From the NCBI RefSeq assembly GCF_003610785.1, contig NZ_RAQQ01000016.1, positions 62,001 to 126,000 on the forward strand: a DNA stretch of 64,000 bases, in the 5' to 3' direction. Each line of letters opens with the position of its first letter. Within the stretch, counting starts at the first letter, position 1. This DNA is from Micromonospora globbae. Lineage in GTDB: Bacteria; Actinomycetota; Actinomycetes; Mycobacteriales; Micromonosporaceae. Under the pieces are notes generated by a model, which searched no databases, was not told where the DNA came from, and worked only from the letters and a program-made list of their open reading frames with translations. A program made the position numbers and the translations under genes. Shown one piece after another: positions 50,476 to 58,362 of this stretch.

Positions 50476-50796
50476 GGAGGTACTCCTTGCAAGACGTACG
50501 GGAGGACTGGACGTCCGGGGGCTGTGCGGACGACACCGGATGGATGGGCCCGCGAAAGACGTGCGCGGCACAAGCCGCCGATGGAACTGTACACGACCAC
50601 GATGTCTTGCTGGTCATCGCGGCGTCGAGGGTTCCAACGGCGACCACCCGTCCGGCTATTTCCACCCCGAATCGGGCCGGCGAATTTTCCGATTCTCTGG
50701 CGCACCATCCGCCCCACCAGTCATCATGTGTTGCAGGAGCCACTCGGGTGGTCGAGGTCGTAGGGGAAGACGCACCTCGCTCTCCGGGAGGTCTCC
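50476..50796. other. Divergent promoter region, no gene seen
   Basis: This 321-base stretch lies between divergent starts. It is less GC-rich than the rest (AATTTTCC, TATTTCC, TGTACACG words near 50583-50705). TACAGT on the minus strand (50588-50593) could be a -10 box for the 109-residue protein, leaving a leader of about 100 bases. GGGAGGT before 50797 is the DUF3145 ribosome site. Confidence 0.45.
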
Positions 50797-51288
50797 GTGC
50801 CAACGCGTGGCGTCGTATACGTCCACTCGACCCCGCTCGCCGTGTGCTCGCACGTCGAGTGGGCGATCGCGCGCGTCCTTGCCGCGCCGGTCAACCTCGA
50901 GTGGACCGCACAGCCCGTCGACCCCGGCGCGCGTCGGGCCGAGTGCGGCTGGACCGGCCGCCCGGGGACGGGCGCCGAGCTGGCCGCTGCCCTCCGGCAG
51001 TGGCCGATGATCCGTTTCGAGGTGACCGAGGAGCCGAGTCCCGGCGCCGACGGCGAGCGCTTCATGCACGTCCCGGGCCGGGGCCTCTTCCGCGCCACGG
51101 TCGGCGCCGCCGGTGACATCCAGCTCGGCGAGGACCGGCTGCGCAGCATCCTGGCGACCGCGCGCGCCCCGGAGGCGATCGCGCACGCCCTCGACAAGGC
51201 GCTCGGCACGGCCTGGGACGCCGAGCTGGAGCCCTACCGGTACGCCGGGGACGGCGCTCCCGTGACGCTGCTCACCCGGGTCGGCTGA
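50797..51288 (+). CDS. DUF3145 family protein
   Basis: A 163-residue actinobacterial protein of unknown function. The family start is visible as TRGVVYVHSTPLAVCSHVEWA, followed by ECGWTGRPGTGAELAAALRQ, FEVTEEPSPGADGERFMH and a C-terminal helix LDKALGTAWDAELEPYR. The length is normal. GGGAGGT lies before the GTG start. It is widely conserved next to lipid or cell-envelope genes, but no activity is established. Confidence 0.93.
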   Translation: MPTRGVVYVHSTPLAVCSHVEWAIARVLAAPVNLEWTAQPVDPGARRAECGWTGRPGTGAELAAALRQWPMIRFEVTEEPSPGADGERFMHVPGRGLFRATVGAAGDIQLGEDRLRSILATARAPEAIAHALDKALGTAWDAELEPYRYAGDGAPVTLLTRVG

Positions 51289-51363
51289 CCGGGGACGTCC
51301 CGGCCCGGGCGCCGTCGCGGCGAGCGAAGGTCAAGTTGCCCCGATACGGGGTGAACTGGTGGG

Positions 51364-53091
51364 ATGGGCGGCGTGTCGTTCCGCCGCCACGCCGCCGCCC
51401 TCGTCACCCTGACCGCCCTTCTCCTCGCCGGCTGCTCGGACGCCCCGCGCCGCCCGGACCCGGCGCCGTCCGCGTCGACCGCGCCGCCGGCACCGACACC
51501 GAGCGCCGCGCCGGCCGACGACCCGGCGTCACGGGCCGCCGCGCTGGTGGCCACGCTCGCCGACGAGGACCTCGTCGGCCAGGTGCTGATGCCGTACGCC
51601 TACGGCAGCTCCGCGACCCGCGTCTCGCCCGGGTCGGCCGCCGGCAACCGGGCGCTCGCGGGGGTGGACACCCCGGCGGAGATGATCGCCCGGTACCGGC
51701 TCGGCGGCCTCATCCTCGTCGGCTTCAGCGCCGACGACCCCACGCAGGGCAACCAGGAGACCACCAACGTGGACAGCCCGGCCCAGGTCCGGGAGCTGAC
51801 CACCGGGCTGCGCGAGGCCGCCGCGAAGCTGCCCACCGGCGCCGCGCCGTTCCTCGTCGGCACCGACCAGGAGTACGGGGTGGTGACCCGCATCACCGAC
51901 GGGGTGACCACGCTGCCCAGCGCGCTGGCCGCCGGCGCCGCCGGTGACCCGGCGCTGACCGAGGCCGCCTGGCGGGCCGCCGGTGCGGAGCTGGCCGCCA
52001 TGGGGATCAACCTGGACTTCGCGCCCGTCGCCGACGTGCTCGCCACCCGCAGCGCCGTCATCGGGTCGCGGTCGTTCGGCGCCGACCCGAAGCGCGTGTC
52101 GCCGCAGGTCGGCGCCGCCGTACGGGGTTTGCAGAGCGCCGGCGTGGCGGCCACCCTCAAGCACTTCCCGGGGCACGGGCACAGCGCCGACGACTCCCAC
52201 GAGGAGCTGCCGGCGCTCACCCAGTCCCGGGCGGCCCTGGAGGCCGGGGCGTGGCCGTCGTTCAAGGCCGGCATCGACGCCGGCACCCTGGCCGTGATGT
52301 CCGCGCACCTCGACGTGCGGTCGGTCGACCCGGGCACCCCGGCGACGTTCTCCCGCAAGCTCCTCACCGACGTGCTCCGCGGCCAGCTCGGCTTCGAGGG
52401 CGTCGTGATCACCGACGGGATGAACATGGCGCCGGCGAAGCGCTGGTCGCCGGGGGAGGCCGCGGTGCGGGCGCTCAACGCCGGCAACGACCTGATCCTC
52501 ATGACCCCCAACGTCGGCCAGGCGTACGACGGCCTGCTCGCCGCGCTCCGCGACGGCTCGCTGCCCCGGGCCCGGCTGGTCGACGCGGCGACCCGGGTGC
52601 TGACCATGAAGTTCCGGCTGGCCGGCCCGGCGGCGCCCCCGATGTCGACCCTGAACGACCCGGCGCACCGGAAGGCGGCCGACGCGCTCGCCGCCGCCGC
52701 CGTCACGGTGCTGCGCGGCTCCTGCGGCACCGCCGGGGTGCGGGGACCGGTGACGGTCACCTCCTCCGGCGGCCGGGACCGCACGCGGGCGCTGCTCACC
52801 GACGCCCTGACCGCCGCGGGGGTGCGCGTGGTGCCCCGGGGCGGGACGGTGGTGCACCTGGTCGGCTACGGCGACGGCGCCGGCGACCTGCGCGCCGACG
52901 CCGCCGTGACCGTCGCCATGGACACCCCGTACGTGCTGTCGGCCGCGAAGTCGCCGACGCTCCTGGCCACCTACTCGTCGAGCCCCGCCTCGATGACGGC
53001 CCTCGCGAAGGTGCTGGCCGGCAAGGCCCGCCCGGGCGGCCGGTCCCCGGTCACGGTGCCGGGCCTGCCCGCCAGCACCTGCGACAGCTGA
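51364..53091 (+). CDS. Lipoprotein beta-N-acetylhexosaminidase (GH3, NagZ-like)
   Basis: A 575-residue enzyme. The signal peptide ends in a lipobox LLLAGC (Cys near 24), followed by a Pro/Ala linker. The GH3 barrel shows VGTDQEYGVVTR, INLDFAPVADV, the NagZ acid/base loop KHFPGHGHSADDSHEELP (about 266-282) and the nucleophile Asp 351 in GVVITDGMNM. A C-terminal sandwich-like domain follows from about 430. Such enzymes release GlcNAc from cell-wall fragments outside the membrane, in recycling or signalling of wall damage. Confidence 0.95.
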   Translation: MGGVSFRRHAAALVTLTALLLAGCSDAPRRPDPAPSASTAPPAPTPSAAPADDPASRAAALVATLADEDLVGQVLMPYAYGSSATRVSPGSAAGNRALAGVDTPAEMIARYRLGGLILVGFSADDPTQGNQETTNVDSPAQVRELTTGLREAAAKLPTGAAPFLVGTDQEYGVVTRITDGVTTLPSALAAGAAGDPALTEAAWRAAGAELAAMGINLDFAPVADVLATRSAVIGSRSFGADPKRVSPQVGAAVRGLQSAGVAATLKHFPGHGHSADDSHEELPALTQSRAALEAGAWPSFKAGIDAGTLAVMSAHLDVRSVDPGTPATFSRKLLTDVLRGQLGFEGVVITDGMNMAPAKRWSPGEAAVRALNAGNDLILMTPNVGQAYDGLLAALRDGSLPRARLVDAATRVLTMKFRLAGPAAPPMSTLNDPAHRKAADALAAAAVTVLRGSCGTAGVRGPVTVTSSGGRDRTRALLTDALTAAGVRVVPRGGTVVHLVGYGDGAGDLRADAAVTVAMDTPYVLSAAKSPTLLATYSSSPASMTALAKVLAGKARPGGRSPVTVPGLPASTCDS

Positions 53092-53095
53092 CCGC

Positions 53096-53132
53096 CGGCC
53101 GCGGCCACCCCCGGCGGGCGTGGCCGCGGCCG
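53096..53132. terminator. Hairpin terminator between convergent genes
   Basis: CGGCCGCGGCCAC (53096-53108) pairs with GTGGCCGCGGCCG (53120-53132), 13 bp with an 11-base loop, directly after the NagZ-like stop. Confidence 0.75.
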
Positions 53133-53139
53133 TACCCGG

Positions 53140-54042
53140 TCACCGGGCGGCGCGCAGCGCCGCGATCAGCCACTCCGCCGCCGGCACGGCCGGCGGGAAG
53201 GGCTCGCGGCGGTTGAGCACCCCGATCAGCTGCCAGTACCGCTCCACCCGGCGGTCGGTGAACGCGGCGATCTCGTCGGCGAGCTTCCGCCGCTCCTCGG
53301 GCGTGAGCGCCGGGTCGACCATCTCGTCCACCACCGCGCGGGCCTCGTCGGAGTCGGGTGCGACACCGGCGGCCAGCGCGGCCCGGGCCGAGTCGATCCG
53401 CAGCATCGGTCCCGGCGGCGGGGTGTCGCCGCCCGCCGACCCGGCGACCGCCATCTCGCGTACCCGGCGGCGGAAGTCCGGGTCGGCGACCAGTTCGGCC
53501 AGCTCCAGCCATGCGTCCACCTCCTCGTCGGTGGGTTCGTCCGGCAGCTCCGCCGGCATCGTGCGCATGGCCTGCGCGAGGCCGGCCCCGGGGCTGCCGT
53601 CCAGGCCGGCGAAGACCTCCGTGACGAAGTCGTCGATGATCCGTTGCCGCTCCTGCGCGGAGAGGCGGGCCAGGTCGTGCATGAGTCTCCACTCCTCGGT
53701 CGTGCTGTCCCGTCGGGTGATCGACCGCAGCACCGCCCGACGCAGCCGCAGCGTCCGGATCTCGGCCTCCAGCGCCCGCACGTGCGCCCGGGCCACGTCC
53801 CGGACGCTCGCCTGCCGGTCCAGGATCCGGCGGGCGTCGTCCAGGCCGATGCCCAGCTCGCGCAGGCTCTGCAGCAGCTCCAGGCGGGCCACCGCGGCCG
53901 CGTCGTACAGCCGGTAGCCACCGGCCGACCGGGCGGTCGGCGGCAGCAGGCCGAGGTCCGACCAGAAACGGATGGTCCGGACGGTGAGTCCCGTCCGGCG
54001 GGCGAGCTGCCCGATGCTGAACAGGTCGGTGCGGTCGTTCAC
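53140..54042 (-). CDS. MerR-family transcriptional regulator
   Basis: A 300-residue regulator. The MerR helix-turn-helix is at residues 7-50 (SIGQLARRTGLTVRTIRFWS, then AGGYRLYDAAAV), with the dimerisation coiled coil to about 120. The long C-terminal half is all-helical (ELPDEPTDEEVDAWLELAEL; RRKLADEIAAFTDRRVERYW) and resembles TipAS-like or uncharacterised effector domains. The GTG at 54042 fits a MerR promoter directly upstream. It probably controls itself; no other target is adjacent except the small divergent gene. Confidence 0.92.
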   Translation of the reverse strand: MNDRTDLFSIGQLARRTGLTVRTIRFWSDLGLLPPTARSAGGYRLYDAAAVARLELLQSLRELGIGLDDARRILDRQASVRDVARAHVRALEAEIRTLRLRRAVLRSITRRDSTTEEWRLMHDLARLSAQERQRIIDDFVTEVFAGLDGSPGAGLAQAMRTMPAELPDEPTDEEVDAWLELAELVADPDFRRRVREMAVAGSAGGDTPPPGPMLRIDSARAALAAGVAPDSDEARAVVDEMVDPALTPEERRKLADEIAAFTDRRVERYWQLIGVLNRREPFPPAVPAAEWLIAALRAAR

Positions 54043-54049
54043 GCGGTTC

Positions 54050-54080
54050 AGCCTCCCGTCTCCAGCCGCTGGAGAGTCAA
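54050..54080 (-). promoter_or_regulatory. MerR-type promoter with perfect dyad in a 19-bp spacer
   Basis: On the minus strand, TTGACT (54075-54080) and GAGGCT (54050-54055) are 19 bases apart. The spacer holds CTCCAG-CGG-CTGGAG (54060-54074), a perfect dyad. The start GTG at 54042 is seven bases after the -10 box, so the mRNA is leaderless. Confidence 0.85.
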
Positions 54081-54136
54081 CTCGCCGCCGGAAACCGCGT
54101 CGCGCCGGTCGAGCCGCCCCTGGCATCCTCGCCCCC

Positions 54137-54355
54137 ATGGGTGCAGCGCAGGGATTCCGGTACACCGAACGCGCCGACGGCAGCGTGCTGATCACACACC
54201 ACGGGCAGGTGGCGGCCACCCTGCGCGGTGGGCGTGCCGCGCGCTTCCTCGCCGAGGTCGACGAGGACCCGCAGCTCGTGATGGCGCGCTGGACCGGCAA
54301 CTACCGCCGGGGCAACGAACGGACCGCCCGGCGGCACCCGCGTAACCAGGGGTGA
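54137..54355 (+). CDS. Small conserved protein (72 residues)
   Basis: The sequence reads as a small alpha/beta unit: FRYTERADGSVLITHHGQVA, then a helix GGRAARFLAEVDEDPQLVM and a basic end RWTGNYRRGNERTARRHPRN. The high content of Arg in the last 20 residues suggests nucleic-acid contact. It is divergent from the MerR gene with 94 bases between, so the MerR protein might regulate it. A strong terminator follows at once. No family is assigned. Confidence 0.75.
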   Translation: MGAAQGFRYTERADGSVLITHHGQVAATLRGGRAARFLAEVDEDPQLVMARWTGNYRRGNERTARRHPRNQG

Positions 54356-54363
54356 GCGACGCG

Positions 54364-54398
54364 GAAGGGGCCCGCGCTCGTCGAGCGCGGGCCCCTTC
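54364..54398. terminator. Bidirectional hairpin terminator at the end of the fab operon
   Basis: GAAGGGGCCCGCGCTC (54364-54379) pairs perfectly with its complement (54383-54398) across three bases. Terminal GAA/TTC steps give short A- and T-runs on either strand. It serves the small plus-strand gene and fabF. Confidence 0.9.
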
Positions 54399-54473
54399 GG
54401 AGTACGAGGGCCGGGGCGGGATGTCGCCGCCGCGCGGGCGGCGGACGGACGCGGTCGGTGTCCCGCCGAAGGC

Positions 54474-55700
54474 TCAGGCCCTCGCGAAGACGAGAGCCAC
54501 GTTGTGGCCGCCGAAGCCGAACGCGTTGTTCAACGCGGCGGGGATCTCCATGGGCCGCGCCTTGTGGGCGGCCACGTCCAGGGTGAGGTCCTCGTCGGGG
54601 TCGTCGAGGTTGATCGTCGGAGGAACCACACCGTCCCGGATGGCGAGGATCGTGGCGATCGACTCCAGGGCGCCGGCCGCGCCGAGCAGGTGCCCGGTCA
54701 TCGACTTGGTCGCGGCGAGCACCGGGTGGTCACCGAGCGCCTTGTGCAGCGCGCCGATCTCCAGCATGTCGCCGATCGGGGTCGACGTGGCGTGCGCGTT
54801 GACGTGGACGATGTCCCGCTTGGCCACGTCCGCGTCGGCGATCGCCTTCGAGATGGCCCGGATGGCGCCCTCACCCTCGTTGTGCGGCTGCACGATGTCG
54901 TACGCGTCCGAGGTGATGCCGGCGCCGGCGAGGCGCGCGTACACCCGGGCCCCCCGTGCGGCCGCGTGGTCGGCCCGCTCCAGGACGACGACGCCCGCGC
55001 CCTCGCCGAGGACGAAGCCGTCGCGCCCCTTGTCCCACGGACGCGAGGCCTTCTCCGGCTCGTCGTTGCGGGTGGACATGGCCCGCATCGAGGCGAAACC
55101 GGCGATCGGCAGCGGGTGGATGACGGCCTCGGTGCCACCGGCCACCACCACGTCGGCGCGGCCGGACCGGATGATGTCCAGGCCGAGCGCGATCGCCTCC
55201 GCACCGGTCGCGCACGCGCTGGCCACCGAGTGGACGCCGGCCTTGGCGCCCAGCTCCAGCCCGACCCAGGCGGCCGGGCCGTTCGGCATGAGCATCGGCA
55301 CCGTGTGCGGGGAGACCCGGCGCGGCCCGGACGCCTCGAGGATGTCGTCCTGGGCGAGCAGGGTCGTGGCGCCGCCGATGCCGGAGCCCACGCTGACGGC
55401 CAGCCGCTCCGGGTCCAGCCCGGAGTCGGCCAGTCCGGCGTCCGCCCAGGCCTGCCGGGCCGCGACGATGGCGATCGCCTCGGAGCGGTCCAGCCGGCGC
55501 AGCTTCACCCGGTCGAGGACCTCCGACGGCTCGACGGCGAGCTGCGCGGCGATCCGTACCGGCAGTTCCGCCGCCCACTCCTGGGTGAGGGCACTCACCC
55601 CGGAGCGGCCGGCGACCATGGCGTCCCAGGTCGACGCGACGTCCCCGCCGAGGGGGGTCGTCGCGCCGAGCCCGGTGACGACGACGTCGGGGCGGGTCAT
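54474..55700 (-). CDS. fabF: 3-oxoacyl-ACP synthase II
   Basis: A 408-residue condensing enzyme of type II fatty-acid synthesis. The active-site Cys is in VASACATGAEA, the two His in VNAHATSTP and KSMTGHLLGAAG, and the C-terminal FGFGGHNVALVF is typical. It extends acyl-ACP chains with malonyl-ACP in the cytoplasm. It is the last gene of the fabD-fabH-acpP-fabF cluster, two bases after acpP, and is followed by a strong terminator. Confidence 0.98.
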   Translation of the reverse strand: MTRPDVVVTGLGATTPLGGDVASTWDAMVAGRSGVSALTQEWAAELPVRIAAQLAVEPSEVLDRVKLRRLDRSEAIAIVAARQAWADAGLADSGLDPERLAVSVGSGIGGATTLLAQDDILEASGPRRVSPHTVPMLMPNGPAAWVGLELGAKAGVHSVASACATGAEAIALGLDIIRSGRADVVVAGGTEAVIHPLPIAGFASMRAMSTRNDEPEKASRPWDKGRDGFVLGEGAGVVVLERADHAAARGARVYARLAGAGITSDAYDIVQPHNEGEGAIRAISKAIADADVAKRDIVHVNAHATSTPIGDMLEIGALHKALGDHPVLAATKSMTGHLLGAAGALESIATILAIRDGVVPPTINLDDPDEDLTLDVAAHKARPMEIPAALNNAFGFGGHNVALVFARA

Positions 55701-55702
55701 GA

Positions 55703-55942
55703 TCAGGACTGCGCCTCGATGTAGCTGACCGCGTCCCCGACGGTCTTGAGGTTCTGCACCTCGTTGTCCGGGATCTTGACGCCGAACTTCTCCTCGGCCG
55801 CCACCACGACCTCCACCATGGAGAGCGAGTCGACGTCCAGGTCGTCGGTGAAGGACTTCCCCTCGGCCACGTCGTCCGGGTTCACCCCGGCAACCTCTTC
55901 GAGGATCTCGGCGAGGCCGGCGGTGATCTCGTCACGGGTCAT
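55703..55942 (-). CDS. acpP: Acyl carrier protein
   Basis: A 79-residue four-helix carrier. Ser 39 in DDLDVDSLSMVE takes the 4'-phosphopantetheine arm. Helix 2 and the acidic surface (VVVAAEEKFGVKIPDNE) are typical of AcpP of fatty-acid synthesis. It lies between fabH and fabF and carries the intermediates between these enzymes. Confidence 0.98.
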   Translation of the reverse strand: MTRDEITAGLAEILEEVAGVNPDDVAEGKSFTDDLDVDSLSMVEVVVAAEEKFGVKIPDNEVQNLKTVGDAVSYIEAQS

Positions 55943-56033
55943 TGTCGGATGATTCCTCTCATCGGGGGTTTGATCACACCCGGCCGGCCTCGCCGACCGG
56001 GGTTCGCCTCGACGCTACGCGCCGAGTCGCGAC

Positions 56034-56978
56034 TCAGGGACAGCGGACCACCTGGCCGGCGTAGGTCAGGCCGCCGCCGAAGCCGAACAGCAGCACCGGC
56101 GCCCCCGAGGGCACCTCGCGCCGCTCGACCATCTTGGACAGGGCCAGCGGCACGCTCGCCGCCGAGGTGTTGCCGGACTCGACGATGTCCTTCGCGATGA
56201 TCGCGTCGGGGATGTCGAGCCGCTTGGCGATGCCGTCGATGATGCGCGCGTTCGCCTGGTGCGGCACGAACGCGGCGAGCTCGGAGGGGGCCACGCCGGC
56301 CCGCTCGCACGCCTGCAGCGCCAGCGGGGCGAGCGCCGTGGTGGCCCAGCGGAACACCGCCTGGCCCTCCTGCTGGACGTACGGCCGCCAGCCCTCGATC
56401 CGCACCGCCTCGCTCTTCTCCGGCACCGAGCCCCACAGCACCGGGCCGACCCCGGCCGGCTCGTCCTCGCCGGCGGCGGTGACCACCGCGGCGCCCGCGC
56501 CGTCGCCGAAGATGATGCAGGTGGAGCGGTCCGTCCAGTCGGTGAAGTCGGAGAGCTTCTCGGCGCCGATGACGATCGCGTTGCGCGACGCGCCGGCCCG
56601 GATGGCGTGGTCGACCGTGCCGAGCGCGTACGAGAAGCCCGAGCAGGCGGTGTTGATGTCGTACGCGCCCGGCGCGTTGATGCCGAGCTTGGCCGCCACC
56701 CGGCAGGCCACGTTGGGGCTGCGGTCCACCGACGTGCAGGTGGCCACCACGACCAGGTCGATGTCGGCGGCGGTGAGGCCGGAGGCGGCCAGCGCCTTGC
56801 CGGCGGCGGCGGCCGCCATGTCGGCCACGGTCTCGTTGTCGGCGATCCGTCGGGTGACGATGCCGACCCGGTCCCGGATCCACTCGTCGCTCGTGTCGAC
56901 CATGCGGGCGAGGTCGTCGTTGGTGACCACCCGCGAGGGCTGGTAGTGCCCGAGGGCGACGATCCGGCTTCCGGCCAT
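56034..56978 (-). CDS. fabH: 3-oxoacyl-ACP synthase III
   Basis: A 314-residue priming enzyme that joins a short acyl-CoA to malonyl-ACP. The active-site Cys is in YDINTACSGFSYAL, the His in AAFVPHQANARI, and the Asn in VESGNTSAASVPLAL. The actinobacterial form prefers branched starters for iso- and anteiso-fatty acids. It follows fabD after 136 bases and precedes acpP by 91 bases. Confidence 0.97.
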   Translation of the reverse strand: MAGSRIVALGHYQPSRVVTNDDLARMVDTSDEWIRDRVGIVTRRIADNETVADMAAAAAGKALAASGLTAADIDLVVVATCTSVDRSPNVACRVAAKLGINAPGAYDINTACSGFSYALGTVDHAIRAGASRNAIVIGAEKLSDFTDWTDRSTCIIFGDGAGAAVVTAAGEDEPAGVGPVLWGSVPEKSEAVRIEGWRPYVQQEGQAVFRWATTALAPLALQACERAGVAPSELAAFVPHQANARIIDGIAKRLDIPDAIIAKDIVESGNTSAASVPLALSKMVERREVPSGAPVLLFGFGGGLTYAGQVVRCP

Positions 56979-56999
56979 CAGTTCATGCCTTTCGTTCGC

Positions 57000-57120
57000 G
57001 ACCGCGGGGCCCGCGGGCCCGGCTCGTTGGTCGCACTCACAGCGATGTCGTGTGTGCGTGACCGCGCGGCTCGCGGCTGCGGGGCTCGTGGACCCGGCTC
57101 GCTCGTCGCGGCGTTCACAG
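57000..57120. repeat. Imperfect direct duplication between fabD and fabH
   Basis: Two related segments of about 50 to 60 bases share GACCGCG, CGCGG and CCCGGCTCGTT/CCCGGCTCGCT blocks and end in GTCGC...TCACAG (near 57043 and 57120). The second includes the fabD stop. It makes up most of the 136-base spacer. Confidence 0.45.
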
Positions 57121-58284
57121 ATGCCCGCCGATGCGGGCGAGCGGCTGGCCCGGCGCGACCGGGTCGTCGGTGCCGGCGAGCCACTCGGTGAGGACGCCGT
57201 CGCCGTGGGCGGTCACCTCGACCGGCCCCTGTCGGGTGGCGACGTGGCCGATGACCTGGCCGACCCGGACCGTCGTACCCTCGGCGAGGCCCTCGGTCCG
57301 GCCGAAGGTGCCGGCCGACGGGGCGACCGCCACCCGGAACGACGGGGCCGGCTCGTGGCGCGGCCGCGCGCCGTGCCGCGCGATGAGGTCCCGCGCGGCA
57401 GGCAGGTCGTCCGGGGTGTTCAGGGTGACGATCTCGGGGGCGTCGGGGCCCTTGAGCTCCCGCTTCACCAGCCCGGCCAGGGTGCCGGCCGGGGGCAGTT
57501 CGATCACACCGGTCACGCCGAGGTCGGCGAGCGTCCGCATGCACAGGTCCCAGCGGACCGGCGCGGTGACCTGGCGGACGAGGCGCTGCAGCATCTCACG
57601 GCCGTGGGCGACGGCGGCGCCGTCGCGGTTGGACAGCAGGATCCGGGCCGGGTCGGCGGTGACGATGCCGCCGGCCACGGCCGCGAGCGCCGCCTCGGCG
57701 GGCGCCATGTACGGGGTGTGGAAGGCGCCGGCCACCTGGAGCCGGATGATCCGGGTCTTCGCCGGCGGCTCGGCGGCGAGCTTGTCGAGGTTGTCCCGCG
57801 CGCCGGCGGCGACGATCTGGCCGGCGCCGTTGCGGTTGGCCGGGTGCAACCCGTGCGCCTCGATGGCGGCGAGCACCTCGTCGGGGTCCCCGCCGAGCAC
57901 GGCGGCCATCCCGGTGGGCTCCAGCGCGCAGGCGGCCGCCATCTCCCGGCCGCGTACGCCGGCCAGCGTGATCGCGGACTCGGCGGTGAGCACCCCGGCC
58001 AGGGCGGCGGCGCCCAGTTCACCGACGCTGTGCCCGGCGGTGGCCGTGACGTCGTGCAGGGGCAGGTGCTCGGCGGCGAGCAGCGCGGCCGCGACCAGCA
58101 GCGGCTGCGTGCGGGCGGTGTCCTTGATCTCCTCGGCGTCGGCCACGGTGCCGAGGTGCACGAGATCGACCCCGGCCAGGGCGGACCACCAGCGCAGCCG
58201 CGCCTCGGCGCCGGCCAGGTCGAGCCAGGGGGTCAGGAAGCCGGGCTTCTGGGAACCCTGCCCGGGCGAAAGTACGGCGAGCAC
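57115..58284 (-). CDS. fabD: Malonyl-CoA:ACP transacylase with C-terminal barrel-sandwich (biotinyl/lipoyl-like) tail
   Basis: A 389-residue enzyme, about 75 longer than a plain FabD. The transacylase domain has VLSPGQGSQKPGF, the nucleophile Ser 86 in GHSVGELGAAA, GREMAAAC with the carboxylate-binding Arg, and catalytic His in VAGAFHTPYM. Residues about 312-389 look like a barrel-sandwich hybrid: EGTTVRVGQVIGHV, then a turn, and VLTEWLAGTDDPVAPGQPLA, as in biotin carboxyl carriers, but without the EAMKM lysine. It loads malonyl units on AcpP. The GTG at 58284 has GGGAGAG upstream. Confidence 0.93.
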   Translation of the reverse strand: MLAVLSPGQGSQKPGFLTPWLDLAGAEARLRWWSALAGVDLVHLGTVADAEEIKDTARTQPLLVAAALLAAEHLPLHDVTATAGHSVGELGAAALAGVLTAESAITLAGVRGREMAAACALEPTGMAAVLGGDPDEVLAAIEAHGLHPANRNGAGQIVAAGARDNLDKLAAEPPAKTRIIRLQVAGAFHTPYMAPAEAALAAVAGGIVTADPARILLSNRDGAAVAHGREMLQRLVRQVTAPVRWDLCMRTLADLGVTGVIELPPAGTLAGLVKRELKGPDAPEIVTLNTPDDLPAARDLIARHGARPRHEPAPSFRVAVAPSAGTFGRTEGLAEGTTVRVGQVIGHVATRQGPVEVTAHGDGVLTEWLAGTDDPVAPGQPLARIGGHL

Positions 58285-58332
58285 GTCTATGACTCTCCCG
58301 GATACGCGTGGGTAGCGCTGTGCCGCCCTCGA

Positions 58333-58355
58333 CCAAACCGCACTAGCTGGTTTGG
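58333..58355. promoter_or_regulatory. Inverted repeat in the fabD promoter, candidate FasR site
   Basis: CCAAACC (58333-58339) faces GGTTTGG (58349-58355) over nine bases, in the 78-base gap between fasR and fabD. An activator of the PucR type is encoded next door, so this is its likely binding site; the match is by position only. Confidence 0.6.
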
Positions 58356-58362
58356 GGGGATC

